A stretch of 62,533 bases of DNA from 2-01-FULL-39-28 sp964436165 (GTDB lineage: Bacteria; Patescibacteriota; Minisyncoccia; 2-02-FULL-40-12; GWA2-44-9): the NCBI GenBank assembly GCA_964436165.1, contig CAYTBY010000003.1, forward strand, positions 1 to 62,533, written 5' to 3'. The position numbers were made by a program, and so were the translations under genes. The notes under the pieces are model-generated. The model was not told the origin of the DNA. It ran no database searches and saw only the letters and a list, made by a program, of their open reading frames with translations. This document shows, piece after piece, positions 45,278 through 53,529 of this stretch. Within the stretch, counting starts at the first letter, position 1. Every line of letters begins with the position of its first letter.

Positions 45278-46999
45278 TTATTGAACCGTTCCCTCTCGTG
45301 GTTGATCAACAAGATCGTTCGAAGTCAGCCCGTTCTTATTTATTATAATACTTTGTTTGGTAAAGCCATCGGTCCCCGTAAGCTGGACCTTGTCAATTAA
45401 TTGGACTACCGTACCTTTCTGCTGGCTTGACGGTTTAATTTTAACCCTAAAGCTTGCCTCGTATTTATCTGTAAACACTCCTGTCCCATAGGGCAATCTC
45501 AGCAAAATCCATTTAACTTCGATTGAATTAGGATTATATGTCGGTACTGGTAAATTATCACTGGCTTTGGTCATGCCCTCCCACTCAACTCCCGGCGGTA
45601 ACTTAGTCACTAATTCCGGATTCTCGACATCATTCCCGGGATTGGTTAAAAGCCAATGAATTGTAAAATATGTCTCTTCTCCGGCTCGAAGCGGAAACGG
45701 CCCAAAAGAACCAAAGTTTGGATCGTTATAATAAGCCGATTGATTAAGAGTCGGTTCGGTGCCGATTTTTGTTACTAGTCCGGCCGTAACTGCAACTTCG
45801 GGGGCATCAAATCCTGTTGGCACATTCGGCGTTCCGAATTTCGCCGAGGCCTTAACAAACTTATCCTGTGAAGCTCCAGGTATCGACGAAGAAAAAGATG
45901 TTTTCAGGCCAACACTGAAGTTAACTTGCCCCTTTAAGTTCGGCGTAAAGTTGGCAAAATCAGAGATAGTACTGCTGTTCCAGCTAATTGTTTTAGCGGC
46001 ATCATCAAAAAATCCGCCCCTGGTATCCAGATTGGTAAAGTCAAAAGTGTCGCCCTCCAGCTTAACCGACAAATTCATGCCAAAAAAATTAACATTCGAA
46101 TTGTTGGCATATTGCACGGTATAGTTAAGCCGATCGCCGAGAGAGGCCGAATAATCGGTAACACCGTTAACTAAAATTTCCAATCCCAAAACCGGATTAG
46201 ATATTACCGTCATGGCCGACGATTTTTGATAATCAACATATTTTCCGCTTATCTTTCTTTTTAATTTTACAGAGACAACTTTGCTCTCCCCCTCGTTGCC
46301 TTTAATAATGCCGTTTATGGTTATTCTATTGCCACTCCCCTTTTTAAGCGACTGAATCTGCCAAGAATTATTTCCTGAGTTAGGACTAGGATTAAACTCT
46401 CGGGGAGTAAAACCGTCCGGGTAATCAAACTCCAAGATCAAGTCGGAGGCATCCTCGCCGGAAGTGTTTCTGTAATCAAGAATGTACTGAACCCCGGCTC
46501 CGGAAACTGTACTTGGAGGAGCAACCAGAGTAATGGTTATGGGGGCACTGGTTATTGTCGTGGAGAGAGTCGCGTTCTTTTCGAAAGTGGAGCTTAGATT
46601 CCCCGATCTGAAAGAGAGTACGGCTTTGGCAACTTTTATGCCACCCTTTTCACCAATAAGAAAGGCCTTGAATTCCTTCTCGCCCTTTTCACCGGAAGCA
46701 AGTTCGTCAATCTTAAAATCCTCGCTATAATCCTCAAAAATTTTACCATCTATTAAAACAGCCGAGCCCTCCGGATAAATAAAGGCAAAATCAAGATCAT
46801 AAAGCGTACTTCTGGTTTCGTTGGAATATTTTAATTTATATACCACCTCTTCGCCGGAAGTTACCTGGGTCGGGCCCTCAAGTTCAAAAACCACATCTCT
46901 TTCGCGAAAAGACGGCCCGCTAAACCAAAAGGAAGAGATGGCCACGATTAATAAGACAAAAGCCAGTAAAACTAAGTATTTAAGTATCTTAGAACTCAT
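45278..46999 (-). CDS. membrane-anchored surface protein with beta-sandwich repeats
   Basis: This 573-aa protein has one N-terminal TM helix (YLVLLAFVLLIVAISSFWF), followed by several repeats of CARDB/DUF11-like type: GEEVVYKLKYSNET, GVQYILDYRNTSGE, GDRLNYTVQYANNSN and EETYFTIHWLLTNPGND, spaced about 120-150 residues apart. Each resembles a beta-sandwich with a conserved Y..xYxN. A stalk-like cell-surface role is likely. It lies 5 nt downstream of recO, which may be incidental. Confidence 0.65.
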   Translation of the reverse strand: MSSKILKYLVLLAFVLLIVAISSFWFSGPSFRERDVVFELEGPTQVTSGEEVVYKLKYSNETRSTLYDLDFAFIYPEGSAVLIDGKIFEDYSEDFKIDELASGEKGEKEFKAFLIGEKGGIKVAKAVLSFRSGNLSSTFEKNATLSTTITSAPITITLVAPPSTVSGAGVQYILDYRNTSGEDASDLILEFDYPDGFTPREFNPSPNSGNNSWQIQSLKKGSGNRITINGIIKGNEGESKVVSVKLKRKISGKYVDYQKSSAMTVISNPVLGLEILVNGVTDYSASLGDRLNYTVQYANNSNVNFFGMNLSVKLEGDTFDFTNLDTRGGFFDDAAKTISWNSSTISDFANFTPNLKGQVNFSVGLKTSFSSSIPGASQDKFVKASAKFGTPNVPTGFDAPEVAVTAGLVTKIGTEPTLNQSAYYNDPNFGSFGPFPLRAGEETYFTIHWLLTNPGNDVENPELVTKLPPGVEWEGMTKASDNLPVPTYNPNSIEVKWILLRLPYGTGVFTDKYEASFRVKIKPSSQQKGTVVQLIDKVQLTGTDGFTKQSIIINKNGLTSNDLVDQPREGTVQ

Positions 47000-47003
47000 T
47001 TTT

Positions 47004-47687
47004 CTATCTTAACATAGAATTCAAGAAATTTAAGGAGTTGAGTTTTTTTTCGGCCAAACCCTCGAATAAGGCCCCGATAATAGCTGGCGTTTGCCAATCA
47101 TTACTTTTCAGAACTATTCCTTTTTGTCCCGAAAGAAAACAGTTTTTACAAACCCCACCCTTGACTTCGGTGCTATAAGCCATCAGTAGGCCATCTAAAG
47201 AAGCCGAACAAAAAGCACACTCGTTAAAATTAGGAGCATAGCCAAGAATGTTCAAAAATTCAACCTGTTTTTCTATTAAAAATTCCTTATGCCCAGAAGC
47301 AAGGCTTCCGGGAACTTGGGGAGTATTCAAATCCCCTACTAAAGTTGCGATGAAATTCCACAATTCTTCATCTTTTTGATAATCAAAAGCTGCTTTATCG
47401 ATGACTTCGGCAAAAAAATAGGCTGTAGCCAGAGACGGCAGATTATTCTTCAAATTAGCAAACGTCTGTTCAGCTTGAGCGCCGGTAATGATCGGGGTGG
47501 CTCGGCCATTTAGAAGTTCGAAATCAACCAGATTAAAAATATCCAGATGCATCGCCTGAATGGAGCTTGGCTTCAAAACACTCTTCGCTATCGCCGTCAC
47601 TTTCCCGAATTCTTCGGTATAACAAGTCACCAACTGATCATACTCATTGGTGTTTTGTTTTTTTAGAATTATTGCTTTAGTACGCAT
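47004..47687 (-). CDS. recO: DNA repair protein RecO
   Basis: This 227-aa RecO has the N-terminal OB fold (KAIILKKQNTNEYDQLVTCYTEEFGKVTAIAK) and a C-terminal zinc-like knot CAFCSASLDGLL ... GGVCKNC. RecO helps load RecA with RecFR. Residues about 121-133 (NTPQVPGSLASGH) are extra and come from a palindrome half also found in miaA. The start is preceded by no obvious SD. Confidence 0.9.
   Translation of the reverse strand: MRTKAIILKKQNTNEYDQLVTCYTEEFGKVTAIAKSVLKPSSIQAMHLDIFNLVDFELLNGRATPIITGAQAEQTFANLKNNLPSLATAYFFAEVIDKAAFDYQKDEELWNFIATLVGDLNTPQVPGSLASGHKEFLIEKQVEFLNILGYAPNFNECAFCSASLDGLLMAYSTEVKGGVCKNCFLSGQKGIVLKSNDWQTPAIIGALFEGLAEKKLNSLNFLNSMLR
47289..47327 (-). repeat. in-frame palindrome half inside recO
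   Basis: AGAAGCAAGGCTTCCGGGAACTTG matches the 20501-20548 palindrome in miaA over 20 of its first 24 nt. It encodes PGSLASGHK. Confidence 0.7.
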
Positions 47688-47694
47688 ATCCAGT

Positions 47695-48463
47695 TTATAG
47701 TGGTCAGACCACTATAATACTTATTCAAATTCCGCCTGCTTCCACTTCCCTGCCAAAATAATATCTCGCGAAAAAGATTTAAATTTTGCTGAAGTATCAA
47801 AAAAGTCTTTAAAAATTTCCTTTTCTATAACAGGAGAAATATTTCGCATACCAGAATAGTCGCCCAAACTCGAGAATGAGTAAGTATTGGCCCATTTCCA
47901 CGCATCCTCAAAATTTTTCTGTGCACCAATTAGTCCGTTTTTAGGATAAAGTTCGAAAACATTTTTAACCATTATATATACTGCAACGTAGCATAAATAT
48001 TCGTCGGTTTTAATTGTCTTTGACTTATACGCACCCTGAAACAAACTTCCTTTTTCTTTATATTTAAGATTTGCGTGTTCAGTCATACTCTGGCCAATTT
48101 TTTTCATAAACAAAGAAGTGCCGCCTTTGCGTATTTCTTTTAATAACAAGTGGATATGATTGGGCATTAATGTATAACATAAAATATTTACTAGTGGTTT
48201 TTGTTTGGGCCAATTATCGGGACGATAGAATAGGCCCTTACCTTTTGTTATAACTGACCAATTAAAATCAACGTGTTCATCGTTCATAAAAAATAGAATG
48301 CGCAAAAAACGCCACATGTCTGACTCGTCATGAACAATGTCTATGCCACGCGCACCCCTTTTAAGTACGTGCAGATAAGAACCTGTTGTGTATGGCTCAA
48401 TTCTCATAAATATATCCTAACATATGTTTTAAACATCTTATAGTGGTCTAACCACTATAAGAT
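47695..48463. mobile_element. RAYT gene with matching flanking palindromes (REPtron-like)
   Basis: The RAYT gene 47721-48407 is bounded by two hairpins with the same stem. At 47695-47717 it is TTATAGTGGTC-A-GACCACTATAA. At 48435-48463 it is ATCTTATAGTGGT-CTA-ACCACTATAAGAT. The palindromes end 3 nt from the stop and start 28 nt before the ATG. The left one supplies no codons; the right one supplies the stop of the 48455-49036 gene. No direct repeats or second ORF are seen. Confidence 0.85.
47721..48407 (-). CDS. REP-associated tyrosine transposase (RAYT, HUH)
   Basis: This 228-aa protein has the Y1/HUH core: LVNILCYTLMPNHIHLLLKE (HUH at H84-x-H86), followed by SLFMKKIGQSMTEHANLKY (candidate catalytic Tyr about residue 116) and KGSLFQGAYKSK. 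The middle is typical of RAYTs, which act on REP palindromes rather than on themselves. Flanking palindromes are described at 47695-48463. It is a single-copy type gene with no TnpB. It might mobilise the repeats of this window, but that is inference. Confidence 0.85.
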   Translation of the reverse strand: MRIEPYTTGSYLHVLKRGARGIDIVHDESDMWRFLRILFFMNDEHVDFNWSVITKGKGLFYRPDNWPKQKPLVNILCYTLMPNHIHLLLKEIRKGGTSLFMKKIGQSMTEHANLKYKEKGSLFQGAYKSKTIKTDEYLCYVAVYIMVKNVFELYPKNGLIGAQKNFEDAWKWANTYSFSSLGDYSGMRNISPVIEKEIFKDFFDTSAKFKSFSRDIILAGKWKQAEFE

Positions 48464-49036
48464 TGTCATTTTTAATAGTTCCTCCAAAACAACCAGCAGT
48501 TCGGTTGTACCCCAGTTGCTACTGAAATGCTTCATTTTGTGCTGAACTATTATTTTCGAACCGAGTTTATTCCTAAAGTCATCTTGATTGTCTAACGGTA
48601 CGTATGGGTCGTCATCAGAGAAAATAGCAACGCTACGGTCAAAATGACTTTTTACTTTTGCCAGGTCTAGGGGTGTTTTCATCCAATCTTTTTCAACTTC
48701 TTCAAAATCAGGCTCTTCTCTAAGCCCAGTCAGCCGTTTAAAAAATCCCGCCACGAAAACTATACCACCCACACTTATACCTTCGGACAGTGTTTCCAAA
48801 TATCTGGCAATTGCCTGGCAACCCATACTATGACCCACGAAATATGTGTTTTCATCTGGAGTTTTAACAACTTCAGTAATTGCTGGAATCCATTTCTTTA
48901 TCCTTGGACTATCAGCATCGGGCATTTGTGGGACATGAGCTTCGAATCCCCTATTCTCAAGCTCATGCTTAAGCCATGGAAACCAATTTTCCTCCGGATA
49001 CCCCTCCCAACCATGAATTATAAATACTCGTTTCAT
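48455..49036 (-). CDS. alpha/beta hydrolase, RBBP9/YdeN type
   Basis: This 193-aa protein has KRVFIIHGWEGYPEENWFPWLKHELENRG and the nucleophile elbow VGHSMGCQAIARYL (Ser70), the acid FSDDDPYVP and the C-terminal KMKHFSSNW His. The RBBP9 family hydrolyses unknown esters. The stop codon is part of the right-hand palindrome of the RAYT element. Confidence 0.8.
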   Translation of the reverse strand: MKRVFIIHGWEGYPEENWFPWLKHELENRGFEAHVPQMPDADSPRIKKWIPAITEVVKTPDENTYFVGHSMGCQAIARYLETLSEGISVGGIVFVAGFFKRLTGLREEPDFEEVEKDWMKTPLDLAKVKSHFDRSVAIFSDDDPYVPLDNQDDFRNKLGSKIIVQHKMKHFSSNWGTTELLVVLEELLKMTIL

Positions 49037-49042
49037 AAAAAT

Positions 49043-49699
49043 TTAATTAAAAACCAGATACTTGCCTTCGCTTATTATTTCTAATTCCCCGTCAACAACC
49101 TTTAAAGCCGACTGGTCGTCCATGGCATAAATCTTTTCGGGTATATCTTTCACCGCCTTCCTTATATTATCCTCTACTCTCAAATTAAAATGAAGGGAGT
49201 TAAGATGCGGTAAAAAATAAAAATCTACATAATTAAGTCCGGCCATATCCTCCCTCCTCTCCAAATCCTCTCCGTAGAGAATCTGGGACTGCTTTAGCGC
49301 CAAGTCCTTGCCCGTTACCATGCTACCGGCGCTTAAGCCCACATATACCCTGGTTTTAAGTAATTCTGGCAGGATGTCTGTGAGTCCCGACTTATTCATC
49401 CACTCCATCAGGTGGTAGCTATTTCCACCCTCAAAAAACAGGACATTAGCTTCTTCCATTTTGGGTAGCCAAATTTTCTTATCAACCGCCGAAATATCAG
49501 CAATATCAATAGACTTAAAATTTTGTTTCTTTAAGTTTATTAAGTCGTTAATAAGCCAGTCCTTATCCCCTTTTTCTACGTTAGAAGCGGTCGGAATAAA
49601 GACCAAAGAAGTATCTTTTGGTTTTTTGCCAACCAAATCAAAAAGGGCATCAGCAATTGATTTATTAGTTAAACCCCCGGATGTAAGTAGTAATTTCAT
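49043..49699 (-). CDS. peptidase S51 (cyanophycinase/dipeptidase E-like)
   Basis: I start at the ATG at 49699 (MKLLLTSGGLTNKSIADALF). The frame is open 25 codons further, into the spacer next to the conserved-loop repeat. The 218-aa product has FFEGGNSYHLMEWM and the nucleophile motif VGLSAGSMVTG (Ser123), typical of S51 peptidases. It likely hydrolyses Asp-containing dipeptides or aspartyl derivatives. It is 6 nt upstream of the RBBP9-like gene. Confidence 0.8.
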   Translation of the reverse strand: MKLLLTSGGLTNKSIADALFDLVGKKPKDTSLVFIPTASNVEKGDKDWLINDLINLKKQNFKSIDIADISAVDKKIWLPKMEEANVLFFEGGNSYHLMEWMNKSGLTDILPELLKTRVYVGLSAGSMVTGKDLALKQSQILYGEDLERREDMAGLNYVDFYFLPHLNSLHFNLRVEDNIRKAVKDIPEKIYAMDDQSALKVVDGELEIISEGKYLVFN

Positions 49700-49762
49700 A
49701 AAAATTAAAGTGTTTAGAAAATAAAGCGGAGCCCTTTCCATTTTGCAGACCTTCCGGTTTCG

Positions 49763-49900
49763 AGAAGGGCACAATAATTAAATTAATTGATAATTTGGCT
49801 ATATTGATTTCGGGTGTTGAGACTTTGGGAAACAGGGCCTGAAATCAATAAGCTAAATTGAAATTAATTTAATTATTTGCCGAAGAAATCCGGCCGGTCG
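49763..49900 (-). repeat. conserved-loop inverted repeat, copy 2
   Basis: Second copy of the 2315-2452 element, in the opposite orientation. The right arm, the loop core GGCCCTGTTTCCCAAAGTCT and CAACACCC, and the flanks CGACCGG and GTGCCCTT are conserved. The outer arm differs (AATAATTAAATTAA here versus GCTTAAATTA in copy 1), but the pairing partner differs accordingly. It lies in the spacer between ileS and the S51 peptidase. Confidence 0.75.
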
Positions 49901-49922
49901 AAAAATGGGAAGGGCGAAAGCT

Positions 49923-52900
49923 TTATTTTCTCACACCAACCCAGATTTTACGCTGTGGCGCCAACTCGAATTCTTTTTCAACATCATACGTCTTCTTACC
50001 TTTTGGACCAGAGACGAGCTCCTTAAGCAATGCCTCCCTTTTGATTTCCTCTGTCCACTCATGGATTGCCCCCGACACTTCCCCATCATCGGAATGCCAT
50101 TGGCCAAATATTTTCTCATCCAGCTTATATTTAGCTTCTTTCCTCATATCCTGGATTTGGCGGATTAGTTCTCTGGCATAACCCTCACCGATAAGAGCCG
50201 GCGATAATTCTGTGTCCAGGATAACTTCTTCCTTCTGATCTTTGTTCAAAACAACTTCTTTAACGTTGAGTTCTTCCTTTACTAAATCGAGTAACTGGTA
50301 ACTGGTAACTGGTAACTGGTAACTGCGAAGGGTTAGCTTCGCCAACGGTTGACGAACTTTTAACTGCTTTTCTTTTCTTATTGCCAATCCCGCCGTAACA
50401 ATATTTCTTACTTCATCCATCTCCTCCTCTAATTTTTTATCAATCAATTTTTTATCTATCTTCGGCCAATCTTGTAAATGAACACTCTCCAGATATTTAG
50501 ACATATCGATATTTCGATGAAGTCTTAAATGAATATCCTCTGCCAAAAAAGGCGTAAACGGAGCAAGAATCTTAGCTAATTCTAAAAGCAAAAACCTCAA
50601 AAGACCGAGAGCTTCCTTTCTTTTTCTTGAACGCCTCAGCCACCAATTCGACAAATCCTCAATCACGAATTTTTCTATTGCCCGGGCCGCAGTTGTCGGG
50701 TCATATTTATCTAAACTTTGCGTTGCTTCATCAATAAGGCCGTTGAGTTTTGAGATAATCCATCTATCGAGAAGGCTTGTATTCTGTATCTTGTATTTTG
50801 TATCTTGTATTTTTGAGTTAGCGTCGGAGTAATAAAGTTCGTAAAAACGAACACAATTTTGAACAGTAAAAATAAAACCCTTTAGCCTTTCCTGGACGCC
50901 TTTCTGGCTTACAACCATCGATTCTCCAATAGTATTGGCGGTATAAAAATACCAGCGGGTGGCATCAACACCGGCAGTATCAAGCAGTTCATTCGGCCTT
51001 ACAACATTACCGATTGATTTGGACATCTTCTTTCCCTTTTCATCCAAAGTATGACCTAAAACCATCACATTCTTGTAGGGATTGCCCTTGCCCAATAAAG
51101 TTGAGATTGCTAAAAGAGTATAAAACCAACCCCGAGTCTGGTCTATCGCTTCAATTATAAAATCTGCTGGGAATTGTTCTTTGAACATCTTTTTACTGTC
51201 AAACGGCTTGCCCTGAACTGTGTCAAAAGGCCAGTGCCATTGAGCATACGGCATCGCCCCAGAATCAAACCAGACATCTATCAAATCCGGCACTTTTTTC
51301 ATTGAAGCTCCGCACTCGCTGCATTTCAAATAAACTGAATCAACAAACGGCCGGTGAAGATCAAGTTCGCCGTATTCGTTTCTGGGTACCAGCTTCCAAT
51401 CAAGCTTTTGAACCTGAGCAAGATCGGAATAGTGGCCACGACCATCTTCTATCTCTGCTAAAATTTCTTTTCCCGTTGCACCAAGAGAGATCTCGGCAAA
51501 AAGCCAGAGCGGGTCGCCATGACTGACAATAAGAATATTTTTACCGAAGTATTTAGACTCCATTTCGTTTACAAAATCGAACACTCTCAACCGGACATCG
51601 TTCCAGCTCTCGCCTATTTCGTGATGCTTGTCATCCATGGTCGCTTTTTTGTCTCTGAAAGGACAACTGCCATGAGGCTTCCCCTCGCATCCGCCATGAA
51701 CTATCTCTGTGAGCCGATCGTCTTTGTTAACTTTGACATGAGTAAGTTTTGCAACAGTTTCAGCAGTTTCCATCGTCCTGATAAGGGGCGAAGAATAGAT
51801 GAGGTCTATTTTATAGTTGTTCTGAATAAATTGAGCTGTTTTTTCCACCTGCTTACGACCCTCGGCAGTAAGGTGATATTTGTCAGCTTTGGAATCGGCG
51901 CTAATTATCATTTTTTTTCGCTCATCCCGAGTAGTATAACCGTGGCGAAGGGTAAAATAAGTGTTTCTTTTTACAATTGCAGCTGTAGCCTGTTTCTCCA
52001 TTTCAGCAATTGAACCGATGACTTTGTAATTATCGCACTTCTGACATTTCCATATCGGTAGCGGTGTCCCCCAATAACGTTCCCGTGAAAAAGCCCAGTC
52101 CTTTCCCTCTTTCAACCATTGACCGAATCGGCCTTCCTTAATATGTCCGGGAAACCAGTTAATCTTCTGGCTATTTTTCAGAAGTTCTTCTTTAACGCCA
52201 GACATTTTGATGAACCAGGAACTTTTAGCGTAGTACAATAATGGCGAATGACACCGCCAACAGAAAGGATAATCATGTTCGTAGCCCTCTTCTTTAAAAA
52301 GTAGTTTTTTATCTTTAAGATAGTCAATCATTTTTTGGGTTGTCTTTTCTTCCGTCGGCTTATCTTTGTGTTTAACGACTAGACCATCGAAATCTTTCCC
52401 GACTCCAACAAATTTACCCTGTTCGTCAACGGTATGAAACTTGGGCAGTCCGAGTTTGGTACCTAAATCATAATCATCTTCACCATACATGACCGCCGTA
52501 TGGACAACGCCCGTACCTTCTTCAGTTGAAACAAAATCGGCATCGTAGACTTTATATGATGTTCGTGATTTTAATTCTTTAATGTCGAAAGGGGGTTCAT
52601 ATTCAAGGCCGACAAAGTCACTGCCTTTGTATTTTGTATCTTGTATTTTGTATCCTGTATCGGATCCAAGAACCTTATTTACCAGATCTTCGGCTAATAT
52701 AAAATGTTCCCCCTCTTTTTCGGCAATTACATAGCTAATATCCTTCCCGACAGCCAGAGCGACATTCCCCGGAAGCGTCCAAGGTGTCGTTGTCCAAGCG
52801 AGAATACAGGAATTAGGAAGTAGTTTGTAGGATTTAGGGTTTTTAATTTTAAATTTCACAATAACTGACCTATCAGTTATTGTGCGGTATCCTTGCGCAA

Positions 52901-53489
52901 CTTCATGAGATGAAATCGACGTTCCGCATCTGGCGCAATAAGGCACGACTTTGTGAGCAAGATACAACAGCTTCTTGTTCCATATTTGCTGGATTATATA
53001 CCAGAGCGTCTCAATATAATTATTTTCATAAGTAATATAGGGATCTTTCATATCCAGCCAGAATCCCATTTTTCGAGTCATCTCCTCCCATTCGGCCTTA
53101 TATTTCCAGACGCTTTCCCTGGCTTTTTTATTAAATTTTTCGATGCCGTAATTTTCTATATCTTTTTTAGACTTAAAACCCAATTCTTTTTCTACCTCAA
53201 TTTCCACCGGCAAACCATGGGTGTCCCAGCCGGCTTTACGCAAAACAAAAAAGCCCTGCATTGTTTTGTATCGGCCATAAAGATCTTTATAGACCCTGGT
53301 TAAAAAGTGGCCGATGTGGGGCAAACCATTGGCTGTCGGCGGGCCCTCAAAAAACACAAAGCGTTTGCCTGCCCGCCGAAGTCTTGACGAAGGAGGGGCT
53401 TTTTTGCGGGCCTCCAGAGATTTATCAAAAATATGGTTTTTATGCCAAAACTCAAGAATTTTATGTTCTGTATCCTTAAAATCGTACAT
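49923..53489 (-). CDS. ileS: isoleucyl-tRNA synthetase with inserted histidine-phosphatase domain
   Basis: A 1188-aa IleRS. HIGH motif: PHIGH (57-61). CP1 editing site: AWTTTPWTLP (231-240). KMSKS: 821-825. Residues about 508-672 are a histidine-phosphatase domain (RHG at 515-517, SSPLIRTMETAE, IVSHGDPLW) placed where the standard enzyme runs straight from the WKCQKCD region to the next class I block. The archaeal/eukaryal-like CP1 is otherwise intact. Four repeat-derived loops are also present (about 31-40, 280-290, 889-905, 1052-1067). Confidence 0.95.
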   Translation of the reverse strand: MYDFKDTEHKILEFWHKNHIFDKSLEARKKAPPSSRLRRAGKRFVFFEGPPTANGLPHIGHFLTRVYKDLYGRYKTMQGFFVLRKAGWDTHGLPVEIEVEKELGFKSKKDIENYGIEKFNKKARESVWKYKAEWEEMTRKMGFWLDMKDPYITYENNYIETLWYIIQQIWNKKLLYLAHKVVPYCARCGTSISSHEVAQGYRTITDRSVIVKFKIKNPKSYKLLPNSCILAWTTTPWTLPGNVALAVGKDISYVIAEKEGEHFILAEDLVNKVLGSDTGYKIQDTKYKGSDFVGLEYEPPFDIKELKSRTSYKVYDADFVSTEEGTGVVHTAVMYGEDDYDLGTKLGLPKFHTVDEQGKFVGVGKDFDGLVVKHKDKPTEEKTTQKMIDYLKDKKLLFKEEGYEHDYPFCWRCHSPLLYYAKSSWFIKMSGVKEELLKNSQKINWFPGHIKEGRFGQWLKEGKDWAFSRERYWGTPLPIWKCQKCDNYKVIGSIAEMEKQATAAIVKRNTYFTLRHGYTTRDERKKMIISADSKADKYHLTAEGRKQVEKTAQFIQNNYKIDLIYSSPLIRTMETAETVAKLTHVKVNKDDRLTEIVHGGCEGKPHGSCPFRDKKATMDDKHHEIGESWNDVRLRVFDFVNEMESKYFGKNILIVSHGDPLWLFAEISLGATGKEILAEIEDGRGHYSDLAQVQKLDWKLVPRNEYGELDLHRPFVDSVYLKCSECGASMKKVPDLIDVWFDSGAMPYAQWHWPFDTVQGKPFDSKKMFKEQFPADFIIEAIDQTRGWFYTLLAISTLLGKGNPYKNVMVLGHTLDEKGKKMSKSIGNVVRPNELLDTAGVDATRWYFYTANTIGESMVVSQKGVQERLKGFIFTVQNCVRFYELYYSDANSKIQDTKYKIQNTSLLDRWIISKLNGLIDEATQSLDKYDPTTAARAIEKFVIEDLSNWWLRRSRKRKEALGLLRFLLLELAKILAPFTPFLAEDIHLRLHRNIDMSKYLESVHLQDWPKIDKKLIDKKLEEEMDEVRNIVTAGLAIRKEKQLKVRQPLAKLTLRSYQLPVTSYQLLDLVKEELNVKEVVLNKDQKEEVILDTELSPALIGEGYARELIRQIQDMRKEAKYKLDEKIFGQWHSDDGEVSGAIHEWTEEIKREALLKELVSGPKGKKTYDVEKEFELAPQRKIWVGVRK
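50289..50336 (-). repeat. in-frame GGTAACT tandem words inside ileS
   Basis: Tandem TAACTGG units (about five) encode SYQLPVTSYQLL. The related TAATTGG repeat in gatB (22654-22689) encodes TNYQLPIT. Confidence 0.8.
50775..50825 (-). repeat. in-frame ATACAA word repeat inside ileS, copy 2
   Basis: TACAAGATACAAAATACAAG-type words on the minus strand encode NSKIQDTKYKIQNTS, before the anticodon-binding domain. The plus-strand counterparts are at 57604-57692. Confidence 0.8.
51474..51968 (-). other. histidine-phosphatase (phosphoglycerate mutase-like) domain within ileS
   Basis: The translated block (about residues 508-672) starts YFTLRHGYTTRDE (catalytic RHG, H516). It then has YHLTAEGRKQVEKTAQFI, the helix/loop SSPLIRTMETAETV (second Arg), a charged middle (HGGCEGKPHGSC), and ends ILIVSHGDPLWLFA (second His, H657). 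This is the standard order of the histidine phosphatase superfamily. Both catalytic histidines and the Arg residues are present, so a phosphatase activity is plausible. Confidence 0.9.
52620..52649 (-). repeat. in-frame ATACAA word repeat inside ileS, copy 1
   Basis: The minus strand ACAAAATACAAGATAC-type words encode KIQDTKYKGS. Normal IleRS has a shorter loop here. Confidence 0.75.
53370..53399 (-). repeat. in-frame CTTCGG palindrome inside ileS
   Basis: GCCCCTCCTTCGTCAAGACTTCGGCGGGC on the minus strand encodes APPSSRLRRA, between KSLEARKK and the conserved KRFVFFEGPPTANG. It belongs to the family that includes the gyrB and rpsP inserts. Confidence 0.75.
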
Positions 53490-53529
53490 GGAGTTAATTT
53501 TACCTGTTTTTTGATAAAAAACAAATTAA

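Noticed and set aside
47721..48407. IS200/IS605 insertion sequence with TnpB
   Set aside because: No TnpB and no second ORF; the gene has RAYT layout with short REP-like hairpins at both sides.
49923..53489. Two separate genes fused by an assembly error (ileS and a phosphatase)
   Set aside because: IleRS motifs continue on both sides of the phosphatase domain in one frame, so a simple end-to-end fusion does not explain it; only read-level evidence could still overturn this.
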